The translations under genes and the position numbers were made by a program. The notes below the pieces were generated by a model. It was not told where the DNA came from. It did not search any database and worked only from the letters and a program-made list of their open reading frames with translations. Below are positions 1-8,685 of a stretch of DNA of 61,590 nucleotides, piece after piece. The stretch lies in contig JBBSET010000015.1 of the NCBI GenBank assembly GCA_038239485.1, positions 1 through 61,590 on the forward strand, written 5' to 3'. Position 1 is the stretch's first letter. Each line of letters opens with the position of its first letter. The stretch is from DASQEH01 sp038239485 (GTDB taxonomy: Bacteria > Actinomycetota > Actinomycetes > Propionibacteriales > Nocardioidaceae).

Positions 1-13
1 GAAGGAGACCACG

Positions 14-622
14 ATGGCGATAGACCCGAGCACGACGGCTGTCGTCCTCATCGAGTTCCAGAACGACTTCACCACCGAGGGTGGGGCTCTGCACGAGGCG
101 GTCTCCGAGGTGATGGACAAGACCGACATGCTCTCCAACACCCGGCAGGTGCTCGACGCTGCGCGGTCTGCCGGAGCGACAGTGATGTATGCGCCCATCA
201 TGTTCGCGGAGGGCTACAACGAGCTCTCGTCCCATCCGTACGGCATCCTCAAGGGGGTCGTCGACGGCAATGCCTTCGTCAAGGGGACGTGGGGCGCCGA
301 GATGGTCGACGACCTGGCACCGGAGGACGGTGACATCGTCATCGAGGGCAAGCGCGGCCTCGATACGTTCGCCAGCACGAACCTCGACTTCATCCTGCGC
401 AACAAGGCCATTACCACGATCGCGCTGGGCGGTTTCCTCACCAACTGCTGCGTAGAGTCCACCATGCGCTCCGGCTACGAGAACGGATACAAGGTCATCA
501 CGCTCAGCGACTGCCTTGCGTCGACGACGGTCGAGGAGCACGAGAACGCACTGAAGTACGACTTCCCGATGTTCTCCCGGCCGATGACCTCGAGCGACTT
601 CATCGCCGAGCTGGGCGCCTGA
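14..622 (+). CDS. Cysteine hydrolase of the isochorismatase fold
   Basis: This 202-residue protein has the isochorismatase/nicotinamidase fold. The triad can be read: an Asp in IEFQNDF near residue 18, a Lys in IEGKRGLDTF near residue 113, and the Cys of GGFLTNCCVES near residue 145. Such enzymes hydrolyse amides or vinyl ethers through a Cys nucleophile. The substrate cannot be told from sequence; the usual metal-site residues of nicotinamidases are not obvious, so nicotinamidase is not claimed. A GAAGGAG ribosome-binding site stands directly upstream at positions 1-7. It is the first gene of the window and its 5' context is cut off. It probably acts in the cytosol, since no signal peptide is seen. 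Confidence 0.85.
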   Translation: MAIDPSTTAVVLIEFQNDFTTEGGALHEAVSEVMDKTDMLSNTRQVLDAARSAGATVMYAPIMFAEGYNELSSHPYGILKGVVDGNAFVKGTWGAEMVDDLAPEDGDIVIEGKRGLDTFASTNLDFILRNKAITTIALGGFLTNCCVESTMRSGYENGYKVITLSDCLASTTVEEHENALKYDFPMFSRPMTSSDFIAELGA

Positions 623-706
623 GCGAACGTTTCGTGGCGTACGTGCGGCCTTGCTAGGGTCGTCACTGCGACTGCAGACCGCGCCGACGTCTTCCAGGGG
701 GCAAAC

Positions 707-838
707 ATGCTGAAGAAGATCATCTCCGTCGTCCTGGTCGGAGCGATCGCGAAGGTCGTCCTCGACAAGCTGACCGGCTCGAAGAACGACGCCGACCTGT
801 GGGCCGAGGCAACCGACGCGGTGACGCCGAGCAAGTAG
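707..838 (+). CDS. DLW-39 family small protein
   Basis: This 43-codon gene starts with ATG behind an AGGGGG ribosome-binding site. The product has a basic start (MLKK), one hydrophobic stretch (IISVVLVGAIAKVVL) and the DADLWAEATD motif that names the actinobacterial DLW-39 family. Its function is unknown. Members characteristically sit beside tRNA-Ala downstream of gyrA, which is the arrangement here, so both motif and neighbourhood support the call. It may be a very small membrane-associated protein. It ends 26 bases before the tRNA-Ala gene. Confidence 0.85.
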   Translation: MLKKIISVVLVGAIAKVVLDKLTGSKNDADLWAEATDAVTPSK

Positions 839-864
839 CTCCGCAGCGGTGCCCTGACCGACTC

Positions 865-937
865 GGGGACGTAGCTCAACTGGCAGAGCACTGCCTTTGC
901 AAGGCAGGGGTTGAGGGTTCGAGTCCCTTCGTCTCCA
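865..937 (+). tRNA. tRNA-Ala (anticodon TGC)
   Basis: A complete cloverleaf can be drawn: acceptor arm GGGGACG/CGTCTCC with one G-U pair, D arm GCTC/GAGC, anticodon stem CTGCC/GGCAG around TTTGCAA, T arm GAGGG/CCCTT with loop TTCGAGT, and discriminator A. The anticodon TGC reads alanine codons. CCA is not encoded. It follows the DLW-39 gene, as in many actinobacteria near the origin. Confidence 0.97.
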
Positions 938-1199
938 CTACACGTCCAACACCTGCGCGAGGTCTGCCAGTGGGGCATGGCATATGGATGTCCGGTGGAC
1001 AATCCGCACAAATGAACCACCCGGGCCATCTGTCTGGGCTATTCCCTTCCGGCGCACAAACGCAGTACGGTCCGTGTGCCCTCCCGTGCGGGCCGTCTCG
1101 CGCTGTGTCTGCTCACGCCGCCGACAGTCCGACGCCGCACATCAGCGAAGGGTTCGGCCCTCGCCCGAGGGTCGGCATCGTCATTTCCGGAGGTTTACC
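938..1199. other. Intergenic region upstream of the S53 peptidase
   Basis: I see no convincing gene in these 262 bases. Open frames here lack ribosome-binding sites. The peptidase promoter should lie here, but no clear -35/-10 pair was found. The SD GGAGG at 1189-1193 lies six bases before the TTG start at 1200. Confidence 0.5.
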
Positions 1200-2471
1200 T
1201 TGATCCCTCGTCCTCGGGCTGTTCGGCGCGTCCTCGCGCTGGCAGTCGCTCTCACTGCGGCCGTCGCAGTGGTGTCACCCAATGCCTTCTCCAACACCTC
1301 GCACGGACAGGCCGCCTCGGCCTCGGCGTCGCCCACGATCCGGGCGACCGGCTGCAACCACGCCACGCGTCCCGGCCACGCCAGCTGTATGTCCTACCGG
1401 AACGTGACCGCGACCAGCTCCAACGCCGCGCACCCGAACGCGCTCCCGGCAGGCTACGGGCCGGCCGATCTGCAGTCCGCCTACAAGATCGCCAGCGCCG
1501 TGGCGACCCGGGGCACCGGTCAGACGATCGCGATCGTGGACGCCTTCGACGACCCGAAAGCGGCTGCTGACCTCAACAAGTACCGCTCGACATACGGCCT
1601 GCCGGCCTGCACCACGGCCACCGGCTGCTTCAAGAAGCTCAACCAGAACGGCGTCGCGGGCAGCTACCCGCCCGGCAACGCCGGCTGGGCCGAGGAGATC
1701 TCGCTGGATCTCGACATGGTCTCGGCGGCGTGCCCCAAGTGCAAGATCGTCCTGGTGGAGGCGACGGACAACAGCTTCACCAACCTCGGGGTCGCCGAGA
1801 ACACCGCAGCCGGGCTGGCGAATGCCGTCTCGAACAGCTTCGGTGCAGTGGAGCAGGCAGGCTTCAGCGCTGCGCCCTATACCCATGCAGGCGTGTTCAT
1901 CGTGGCCTCCAGCGGCGACGCGGGCTTCGGCGAGGACGACAACGCCCCTCAGTTCCCGTCGGTGCTCCCGAAGGTGACCGCTGTCGGCGGAACCGCCCTG
2001 AACGTCTCCGGCAACGCACGTGGCTGGACCGAGAAGGCATGGGGTCCCAGCGGCGGCCGAGTCTGGGGCGCCGGATCCGGCTGCTCGACGATCTACGCGA
2101 AGCCAGCCTGGCAGAAGGACACCGGCTGCGCGAAGCGGATGGTCGCGGATGTCTCGGCGGTCGCTGACCCGGTGACGGGTGTCGCGATCTATGACACCTA
2201 CGGCGGTGACCCCGGATTCGAGGTGTTCGGAGGCACCAGCGCGGCGTCGCCCTTCATCGCGGGCCTCGTCGGGCTTGCCCAGAACGGCTCGACCATCGGG
2301 CACAACCACCCCTACACGCAGAGGGCCCAGCTCTTCGACGTGACCTCGGGTACCAACGTCACGACCGACAACTGCGTGGCCGACGGGTTCCCGTCGTACT
2401 ACTGCAACGGTGTGGTCGGCTATGACGGTCCCACCGGACTCGGTACCCCGAACGGGTACCTGGCCTTCTGA
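1200..2471 (+). CDS. Secreted S53 family peptidase (sedolisin type)
   Basis: The 423-residue protein matches sedolisins, Ser-Glu-Asp peptidases active at acid pH. Catalytic Glu and Asp sit in WAEEISLDLDM near residues 165-169, the oxyanion Asp in SSGDAGFG near 240, and the nucleophile in GGTSAASPF near 346. I chose TTG at 1200 because a GGAGG site lies six bases upstream and the start gives a standard signal peptide (MIPRPRAVRRVLALAVALTA and onward). The frame is open further upstream but that stretch is not protein-like. The propeptide is short, since typical sedolisins carry a long activation domain. The C-terminal GYDGPTGLGTPNG motif is usual for the family. The enzyme is expected outside the cell. 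Confidence 0.9.
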   Translation: MIPRPRAVRRVLALAVALTAAVAVVSPNAFSNTSHGQAASASASPTIRATGCNHATRPGHASCMSYRNVTATSSNAAHPNALPAGYGPADLQSAYKIASAVATRGTGQTIAIVDAFDDPKAAADLNKYRSTYGLPACTTATGCFKKLNQNGVAGSYPPGNAGWAEEISLDLDMVSAACPKCKIVLVEATDNSFTNLGVAENTAAGLANAVSNSFGAVEQAGFSAAPYTHAGVFIVASSGDAGFGEDDNAPQFPSVLPKVTAVGGTALNVSGNARGWTEKAWGPSGGRVWGAGSGCSTIYAKPAWQKDTGCAKRMVADVSAVADPVTGVAIYDTYGGDPGFEVFGGTSAASPFIAGLVGLAQNGSTIGHNHPYTQRAQLFDVTSGTNVTTDNCVADGFPSYYCNGVVGYDGPTGLGTPNGYLAF

Positions 2472-2511
2472 CCCGTCAGAAGGGCCGGTTCGACTGACCG
2501 GTAGCAACCGT

Positions 2512-2539
2512 GGGGCGCCTCGTCTGGACGAGGCGCCCC
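2512..2539. terminator. Strong hairpin terminator between convergent genes
   Basis: A perfect 13-bp stem, GGGGCGCCTCGTC pairing with GACGAGGCGCCCC, lies 40 bases after the peptidase stop and 12 bases from the stop of the opposing GGDEF-EAL gene. The nominal loop is only two bases, so the top pair must open. No clear T tract follows, which is common in high-GC bacteria. By position it could serve both strands. Confidence 0.75.
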
Positions 2540-2551
2540 ATGTCGTTAACC

Positions 2552-5500
2552 TCAGATGGGGCTGGGCTGGCTGTGCACGCTCGACAACAGGTCATCGGCC
2601 GGCCCAGGCCGACCGAAGTAGTACCCCTGGCCGACATCGCAGCCCAGGCTCTGCAGCCGCTCTCTCTGGTCTGCCGTTTCGACGCCTTCCGCTATCGCCG
2701 TGAGGTCAAGGGAGTGCGCCAGCGCGATGACGGCGTTGACGATCGCGCCATCCTTCCCGCTCGTCCCGAGCCCGGCGACGAACGAGCGGTCGACCTTGAG
2801 CTCGTCGACGGGGAACCGCTTGAGGTGAGTCAGCGAGGAGTACCCGGTCCCGAAGTCGTCGATGATCATAGCGACCCCGAGCTCCTTCAGCTCCTGCATG
2901 GCGCTCGCGGTCGCATCGATGTCCTCCATGATGGCGGTCTCGGTGATCTCGAGCCCGATCATGCTCGGCATGACACCGGTAGCATCGAGGACCTCGGCAA
3001 TCGTCTGCACGAGCTCGGGCTGGAGGAACTCCAGCGGTGACAGGTTGATGTTGACCTGGAGGACTCCGAGGCCGGGGCGAGTCGTCTGCCAGCTTCGGGC
3101 CTGGCGGCAGGCCAGGCCGATGATCTGCTTGCCGATCGGCACGATCAGCCCGCTGCTCTCCGCCAGGGAGAGGAAGTCTTTCGGTGCGAGCACCCCGCGC
3201 TGTGGATGTCGCCATCGCACCAGCGCCTCTGCCCCCGTCACGTCTCCGTTGACCAAGGACACCAGCGGCTGATACTGCATGAAGAACTCCTCGCGCTCCA
3301 AGGCGAGGTGCAGCTCGGACTGGACCTTCAAGAGGAGCGAGGTAGGCGACCGCATCATCTGCTCGTAGAACTCGCAGCGGTTCCCGCCGAGTCTCTTCGC
3401 CCGGTACATCGCGGCGTCGGCGTTGCCGATCAAGGTCTCCACGTCGATGTCGTCCGTCAGCATCGCAACCCCGATGCTCGCCCGTACGAAGACATCTCCG
3501 CCGGCTAGCGACACCGGAGCCGCTAGCGAGAGCTGGACGCGGTGAGCCAACTCCAGGATCCGCATCGGATCCGAGATTCCTTCGCAGAGGATGGCGAACT
3601 CGTCCCCACCGAACCGAGCGACGGTGTCGCTCTCGCGGATCACGATGCTCAGCCGCTCCGCTACTGCCATGAGCAGCTTGTCCCCGACATCGTGTCCTCG
3701 GCTGTCGTTGACCAGCTTGAAGCGGTCGAGGTCGATGAAGAAGACGACGACACCGCCTCCTATGCGTCTGTGCCGGCGGAAGGCGTGCCCGCACCGGTCG
3801 AGGAAGACGGCGCGGTTCGGGAGGCCGGTCAAGGTGTCGTGGGAGGCCTGATGTGCGAGCTGGCTCTCGAACTCGTGACGGGAGACGGCGATGGCAGCCA
3901 ACCGCGCGGCCCGTTCGAGGAGCCCGGTCCAGTAGCTGATCTCGCGCCGGGCTGGCAGGGTCGGCCGCAAGACGACGATGACACCCAGGACAGGTTCGGA
4001 TGCTGAAGCCCGGATCGGTACCACCTGACAGGATCGGATCCCTGCCCCGAAGGCATCCGCTGCCAGCCGTGGCCAGACCGCGTCGTCCGCCGAGTCCTTG
4101 ACCGTGACCATGCGCTGTTCGAGCACAGCTGCTCCTGTGATGCTGTCTATCGGCGCGAGATGGAAGGCGCCGATCGCCCGCAGCGTGGCCACTCCGACGT
4201 GGACCGACGCCACCGGGCGCAGTGCATCGGAGTTGGCCGGGTCCAGCAGCAGGATGGCGCAGCGTCCTCCTTCAGTGAACGCAGCCACATTGGCAGCCAG
4301 CTCCCCGAGGCTCTGCGCCAACGGCGAACCCTCGGCGATCAGCTGGAGCACTGTCGCCTGCCCGGTCAGGAGCGCCTCAGCCTGTTTCAGCTCGCTCACA
4401 TCCCTGGCCGTGATGATCAGCCGGTTGACGTGGCCCTCGTCTCCGTAGGCACGGGCGTAGGTGCAGGACAGCCAGCGGGTGTCGCCTGTGGCCGTCCGCA
4501 CGAGCAGCTCGGTGGGGGGGTCGTCGTGGGCGCTCGCCCACCTGACGAGCGACACCGCGTCTCGCGCCACGTCGATCGGCTGCAGCAGGTCCAGCCCGGG
4601 CGAGCCGAGTATGTCAGTGCTGGCGAATCCGCTGAGTCGTTCGAAGGCCGGGTTCCATGCCTGCACCTCCCCACCGGCGCCGAGCGTCGCGATGCCGTCC
4701 TGTGCCCCGTTGACGATCTGGGAGAGCTTCTCCTGCTCGGCGATCATTCGCGCCACCAGGTTGGCGTTCTCGACGGCGAGGCCGGCCTCTTGGCCGAGCG
4801 CTGCGATGACCTGCAGCTCGCGTTGAGCGAAGGCGATCACTCCCTCGGCCTCATACAGGCACAGGAGCCCGATCGACCTCCCCGCCACCGTGACCGGAGC
4901 GACCGTGCAGTCGCGCCAGCCGATTCCGGCGAGCAGGTGGGCGAGGGACGGGTCCGCGGTCACCGCATCGACGTGGAGGGGTCGGTCGAGGTTTCCGAAG
5001 GCGGCCATCATCGGCTCAGGGTCCGCGGTCTGCGAGGCAGCGGCATCGCGCCGCCACGAGTGGACCCTCGGACGTGGCGACCCCGCCAGGATCAGGTCGA
5101 CCCCGGCGCGGTCGAAGCCGCGGCCGATCTCGCCGCAGAAGGCCGTGAACCCGGTTGCCGGCATCGTCGGTGCCGTCAGAGCGGACATGGCCTGCTGCAT
5201 GACGCGCAGCCGGGTCTGCTCGACCCGTCCGACCGCATACCCCCGGCTCGCCCAGTGCAGCAGCGCCAGTGGGACGAGCATGAGGGGCGCAAGTGCCGGC
5301 GCCCAGGCGCACGTCGCCGTGAAGAGCAGGCCGAAGGCCACGTTGACGAGCAGCCCGACGCTCGTGTCCCGGGCCAGCGACGAGGCCAGGCGGGGCAGCC
5401 ACCGCCGACCCAGGGGACGCTGGACCAGCACGATCACGCTCAGCAGGCACAACGCGTTGACCGTCGCGACGCAGATCATCGCCACCACCAGCCAGCCGAG

Positions 5501-6001
5501 GTCACCGGCGGTATGGGGTCCATCTCCGCCGAGGGCGCCGAAGACGACGCATCCGGCTGTGGCCGCCGCGCTCCACTGGGCGATGTTGAACAGCGCCCGC
5601 AGGGGATGGACGCCGCGGACCCCCTGGGAGGTGGCCTTGGCGAGGGCAACCAGCGCGACAGCGATCGGGATCGGCAAGAAGAAGATGGCCGGCACCATCG
5701 CGGCCTCGAACTGGTCGATCGCATCGACCTCGCCGCGGACGTAGTACTCCAGGTTCAGCAGGGCGGCCACGGTCAGGGCGATGTAGAAACCGGCGACCTC
5801 GACGGCCGAGGGATGCAGCCCCGCGCTCAGGTCGTCGCCGAGCCAGCTGCCCACCGACGCGGCGATGCCCAGAGCCGTCGTCAGCAGCAGGACCAGCCAC
5901 GGCTTTGCCACCGGCCGCTTTCTCATCCGGGATCCCGCGCGATGCGACGTCGGACGCAGGTGGTCGTACCCGTGACGGATCAGTCCCAGGAGCCGTACCA
6001 C
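2552..6001 (-). CDS. Membrane GGDEF-EAL protein with GAF and PAS sensors
   Basis: The 1149-residue protein makes and/or degrades cyclic di-GMP. In order: about eight membrane helices (roughly 34-260), GAF (285-420), PAS (425-540), a second GAF (550-700), GGDEF (715-875) and EAL (900-1140). The cyclase signature RFGGDEF is intact. EAL catalytic motifs are also intact (GAEALVRW, NINLSP, EITETA, DDFGTG, DELKVD, AIAEGVE), so both activities are possible. The chosen GTG start lies seven bases after a GGGAGGG site that is inside the upstream peptidase gene, giving a 22-base overlap. An ATG at 5926 (MRKRPVAKPW) is the alternative. The overlap suggests co-translation with the S8 peptidase. Confidence 0.88.
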   Translation of the reverse strand: MVRLLGLIRHGYDHLRPTSHRAGSRMRKRPVAKPWLVLLLTTALGIAASVGSWLGDDLSAGLHPSAVEVAGFYIALTVAALLNLEYYVRGEVDAIDQFEAAMVPAIFFLPIPIAVALVALAKATSQGVRGVHPLRALFNIAQWSAAATAGCVVFGALGGDGPHTAGDLGWLVVAMICVATVNALCLLSVIVLVQRPLGRRWLPRLASSLARDTSVGLLVNVAFGLLFTATCAWAPALAPLMLVPLALLHWASRGYAVGRVEQTRLRVMQQAMSALTAPTMPATGFTAFCGEIGRGFDRAGVDLILAGSPRPRVHSWRRDAAASQTADPEPMMAAFGNLDRPLHVDAVTADPSLAHLLAGIGWRDCTVAPVTVAGRSIGLLCLYEAEGVIAFAQRELQVIAALGQEAGLAVENANLVARMIAEQEKLSQIVNGAQDGIATLGAGGEVQAWNPAFERLSGFASTDILGSPGLDLLQPIDVARDAVSLVRWASAHDDPPTELLVRTATGDTRWLSCTYARAYGDEGHVNRLIITARDVSELKQAEALLTGQATVLQLIAEGSPLAQSLGELAANVAAFTEGGRCAILLLDPANSDALRPVASVHVGVATLRAIGAFHLAPIDSITGAAVLEQRMVTVKDSADDAVWPRLAADAFGAGIRSCQVVPIRASASEPVLGVIVVLRPTLPARREISYWTGLLERAARLAAIAVSRHEFESQLAHQASHDTLTGLPNRAVFLDRCGHAFRRHRRIGGGVVVFFIDLDRFKLVNDSRGHDVGDKLLMAVAERLSIVIRESDTVARFGGDEFAILCEGISDPMRILELAHRVQLSLAAPVSLAGGDVFVRASIGVAMLTDDIDVETLIGNADAAMYRAKRLGGNRCEFYEQMMRSPTSLLLKVQSELHLALEREEFFMQYQPLVSLVNGDVTGAEALVRWRHPQRGVLAPKDFLSLAESSGLIVPIGKQIIGLACRQARSWQTTRPGLGVLQVNINLSPLEFLQPELVQTIAEVLDATGVMPSMIGLEITETAIMEDIDATASAMQELKELGVAMIIDDFGTGYSSLTHLKRFPVDELKVDRSFVAGLGTSGKDGAIVNAVIALAHSLDLTAIAEGVETADQRERLQSLGCDVGQGYYFGRPGPADDLLSSVHSQPSPI

Positions 6002-7680
6002 TCGTTGCCCTCCCAGTTGTGCCCCCCGCCGTAGGTGCAGCCGCTGTCCTCACCGGAGTCGGAGCTGCACCCTGTCGTGTCCATCTGGTCCCAGAGGTCC
6101 GCGTACCAGACAGTGCTGAAGATGGGCTGCGTGAACCAGACCGAGTCGTACCATGTCGAGGCGGTCCAGTCGCCGATGGTGTAGCCCACCGGATCCCAGA
6201 GCAGCAACTGGACGGTGAGCGGGCCGCGTATCACCGTGTGCAGAGGGTCGTTGGTCTGGACCAGCACGGTTCCGCGGCTCGACCCCAGGCTCCCGAGGCC
6301 GGAGGAGCGCGTCAGCCCGCCGTTGGCCACACCGGGCGGCGCTGTCAAGGCATGGAAGGCGTTGACGACGCCACTCCCGACCGCTGCCGGGTCGGTCGAT
6401 GCGGCCGGCTGCGTTGTCGACGTCAGCGAGTACTTGAGCCGGTTGGGCGTCATCGCCGGGTGCGTCGACAAGACGAGCGCAGCGACCCCGGACACGACGG
6501 CCGTCGACATCGAGGTCCCACTGCCTTGGTGGTAGGCACTGTCGATGCGTTGCGGGAACTGGTTGTCGATAGAGCTCCCCGGAGCGCGTAGCGACACGAT
6601 GTGGGCGCCCGGTGCGGCGAGGTCGGGCTTGGCCAGGCCCTGCGCGCTTGGTCCACGTCCGGAGAAGTCCGGTGACAGGTCGTCGGAGACAGTGGTCGTC
6701 CCGAGATCGTCGACCGCGCCCACGGTGATCACCCAGGGATCGTCGGCAGGCTTTGAGATAGTGCTCGGGTTGGGGCCGCGGTTGCTCGCCGCCACGACGA
6801 CGGTGATGCCGGCCGCCCAGGCCCGCTCGACGGCATAGTTGAGTGGGTCGACCTTCCAGGACTGGGTCGAGTCGGTGCCGAGGGACAGGTTGAGCACCTT
6901 GATGTTGTACTGGGCTCGGAACGACACCGCCCACTGGATGCCCGCCAGGATATTGCTGATATCCGCCGAGCCGTCTGCGGAGCCGACCTTGATCGACACC
7001 AGGTGGGCCTGCGGAGCGATACCGGCGTAGGTGCCGCCCGATACTGACCCGTTGCCGGCGATGATGCCGGCCATGAACGTGCCGTGCCCGTAGTTGTCGC
7101 GGCACGACGCCTCGCCGGAGAGATTCTCGCACGGCTGCACACCGGTCACAGGATTGGTCACCGACATGATCCGCCCAGCAAGATCCGGGCTCGCGTCGAT
7201 ACCGGTGTCCAGGACGGCCACCGTGACCCCCTGGCCGTTCGCGCCCTGCCCGTGGGCCTGGCCGGCCTGCACCTCGCTGCGATAGACCGACGGTGGATTC
7301 ACGGCGGACGTTGTCGCTCGACCCGACGGGACCGACGCGAAGCGAACCGAGCTGTCGGAGGTGACGGCGCGAACGCCGGGCCGCTCGGCCAGCATCTGCA
7401 GGTCGGTCGAGGGCACCGTTGCCGCGACGCCGTGCACGATCGGGAGTGGTCGGTCGACACGGCCACCCGCGGAGGCGACGGCCCGACGGGCGGCCGCGAC
7501 GTCGGTCGCTTGGACGATGACACGGTCGCTTCGCGAGACCGACGTCTGCGACGAACGGATCGGAGCAGTAGAAAGCGTGGACGATGCGGGAGCGGGCAGG
7601 GCAAGTCCGATGAGTGCGGCGGCACCGGCCACGACCGTGAGGCCGGCCTTGCGCCTTCGTCGCTGTGATCTGAGCACCAC
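5980..7680 (-). CDS. Secreted S8 family serine peptidase (subtilisin type)
   Basis: This is a secreted subtilase of about 566 residues. The triad reads VAVLDTGID (Asp near 159), NYGHGTFMAG (His near 199) and SGTSMSTAV (Ser near 390); the oxyanion Asn is in VAASNRGPN. An inhibitor-I9-like propeptide (VIVQATDVAAARRAVASAGG and onward) follows a basic, Ala-rich signal peptide. I chose the GTG at 7680 (or the adjacent GTG at 7677) because GAGGGG lies 5-8 bases upstream; the frame extends to an ATG at 7725 but without a better site. The last 90 residues are not part of the peptidase domain and are rich in Trp, Asp and Gly with two Cys. The gene overlaps the GGDEF-EAL gene. Confidence 0.9.
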   Translation of the reverse strand: MVLRSQRRRRKAGLTVVAGAAALIGLALPAPASSTLSTAPIRSSQTSVSRSDRVIVQATDVAAARRAVASAGGRVDRPLPIVHGVAATVPSTDLQMLAERPGVRAVTSDSSVRFASVPSGRATTSAVNPPSVYRSEVQAGQAHGQGANGQGVTVAVLDTGIDASPDLAGRIMSVTNPVTGVQPCENLSGEASCRDNYGHGTFMAGIIAGNGSVSGGTYAGIAPQAHLVSIKVGSADGSADISNILAGIQWAVSFRAQYNIKVLNLSLGTDSTQSWKVDPLNYAVERAWAAGITVVVAASNRGPNPSTISKPADDPWVITVGAVDDLGTTTVSDDLSPDFSGRGPSAQGLAKPDLAAPGAHIVSLRAPGSSIDNQFPQRIDSAYHQGSGTSMSTAVVSGVAALVLSTHPAMTPNRLKYSLTSTTQPAASTDPAAVGSGVVNAFHALTAPPGVANGGLTRSSGLGSLGSSRGTVLVQTNDPLHTVIRGPLTVQLLLWDPVGYTIGDWTASTWYDSVWFTQPIFSTVWYADLWDQMDTTGCSSDSGEDSGCTYGGGHNWEGNEWYGSWD

Positions 7681-7929
7681 GCGTTCCCCTCGACTAGAGG
7701 CCAGGGTCAGGCTTACATCGTGCACCGTGCGCTATCCAATAACAACACAGCGCATCCGATACAGCGGTTCGGGCACTGCACCACTGCCTCGTTGGTCGGG
7801 CGGACTTGCTACGACGCGCATACCTGGCCACGAGCCGGCGCCCACCCAGAGCCGGGCAGCGGCCGATCCGGGTGTGCCCGACGCTGTTGCTGCCGGAGGA
7901 AGAGTCGGGCCGGCTGGCACACTGGCTGC
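7681..7929. other. Divergent promoter region, S8 peptidase / SURF1
   Basis: These 249 bases separate divergently transcribed genes and should hold both promoters. The stretch around 7735-7760 is less GC-rich than its surroundings, but I cannot assign convincing -35 and -10 boxes. No gene is seen. Confidence 0.4.
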
Positions 7930-8685
7930 GTGGCGAGCTGGCAGACGATCATGCGGGCGCTGGGCCTGCTGGTCGTCGCCCTGGCCCTGATGGCCACGAT
8001 GGTCTCGCTCGGGCTCTGGCAGTACCACGTATATGACAGTCACCAGCGAGCCGACGCGCTGGCTACGATGCGTCGCTCGCCCGTCCCGCTCGACCGGGCG
8101 CTGGGTCGCGACCAGGCGTTCCCCTCGGCGTCGGTGGGTGTCCCCGTCTCCGTCGAAGGGCGCTACGACGTGTCGGCCCAGTTCTACGTCCGGGGGCTCG
8201 ACGGGGCGAAGGACACCTATGCCGTGGTGACGCCGGTCGTCACCGGATCGGGATCGGCCATCCTGGTCGTGCGGGGCTCGACCAGCCACCCCGAGGCAGC
8301 CACGCCCGGCCGTACCGTCCAGGTCACCGGAATACTGGAGCCGTCGCAGACCGGCGGCCGTCCCGTCAACGCCCGCGGGATCACCGACGCGATCAGCATC
8401 GCTAGCCTGATCGGCGCCATGAACCACGACCTCTACGCCGGCTACGTCGTGATGACCAAGAGCCAGCCAGCGGACCGGCTGAGCCCCGTCAGCCCGCCGC
8501 TGCCCGACCCGTCGCGCTGGGCGGGGATCCGCAACCTCGCCTACGCTCTGCAGTGGTGGGTGTTCGCCGGCTTCGTCGCCTTCATGTGGTGGCGCATCGT
8601 CGCTGACATGCATGCGTCGGCCGGCAGCCGACCAGTCGACGCGGACAGGCTCGGTGCTGGGGCGTCGGGTAACGTCGCGTCGTGA
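7930..8685 (+). CDS. SURF1 family protein, cytochrome oxidase assembly
   Basis: The protein has the SURF1 layout: an N-terminal membrane helix (LGLLVVALALMATMVSLGLW) ending in WQYHVYDSHQRA, a periplasmic-side middle domain with the VEGRYDVSAQFYVRG stretch, and a C-terminal helix (LQWWVFAGFVAFMWW). SURF1 proteins help assemble the heme a/copper subunit of cytochrome c oxidase. The GTG start at 7930 is tentative; an ATG at 7951 is also in frame and neither has a strong ribosome-binding site. The stop overlaps the GTG start of the DUF3817 gene by four bases, so the two are probably translated together. Confidence 0.85.
   Translation: MASWQTIMRALGLLVVALALMATMVSLGLWQYHVYDSHQRADALATMRRSPVPLDRALGRDQAFPSASVGVPVSVEGRYDVSAQFYVRGLDGAKDTYAVVTPVVTGSGSAILVVRGSTSHPEAATPGRTVQVTGILEPSQTGGRPVNARGITDAISIASLIGAMNHDLYAGYVVMTKSQPADRLSPVSPPLPDPSRWAGIRNLAYALQWWVFAGFVAFMWWRIVADMHASAGSRPVDADRLGAGASGNVAS

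Noticed and set aside
989..1001. TGTCC-GGT-GGACA inverted repeat after tRNA-Ala
   Set aside because: It is a short five-bp stem with no clear role; such matches occur by chance in high-GC DNA.
984..1199. Longer N-terminus for the S53 peptidase
   Set aside because: The extension is not protein-like, while TTG 1200 has a good ribosome-binding site and begins a signal peptide.
1275..2507. Long minus-strand frame opposite the S53 peptidase
   Set aside because: It is a high-GC shadow with Arg/Gly/Val-rich composition and no ribosome-binding site, lying opposite a clear peptidase.
4160..6034. 624-codon plus-strand frame opposite the GGDEF-EAL gene
   Set aside because: The composition (many His, Arg, Gln, Pro) is not protein-like, and the opposite strand encodes intact catalytic motifs.
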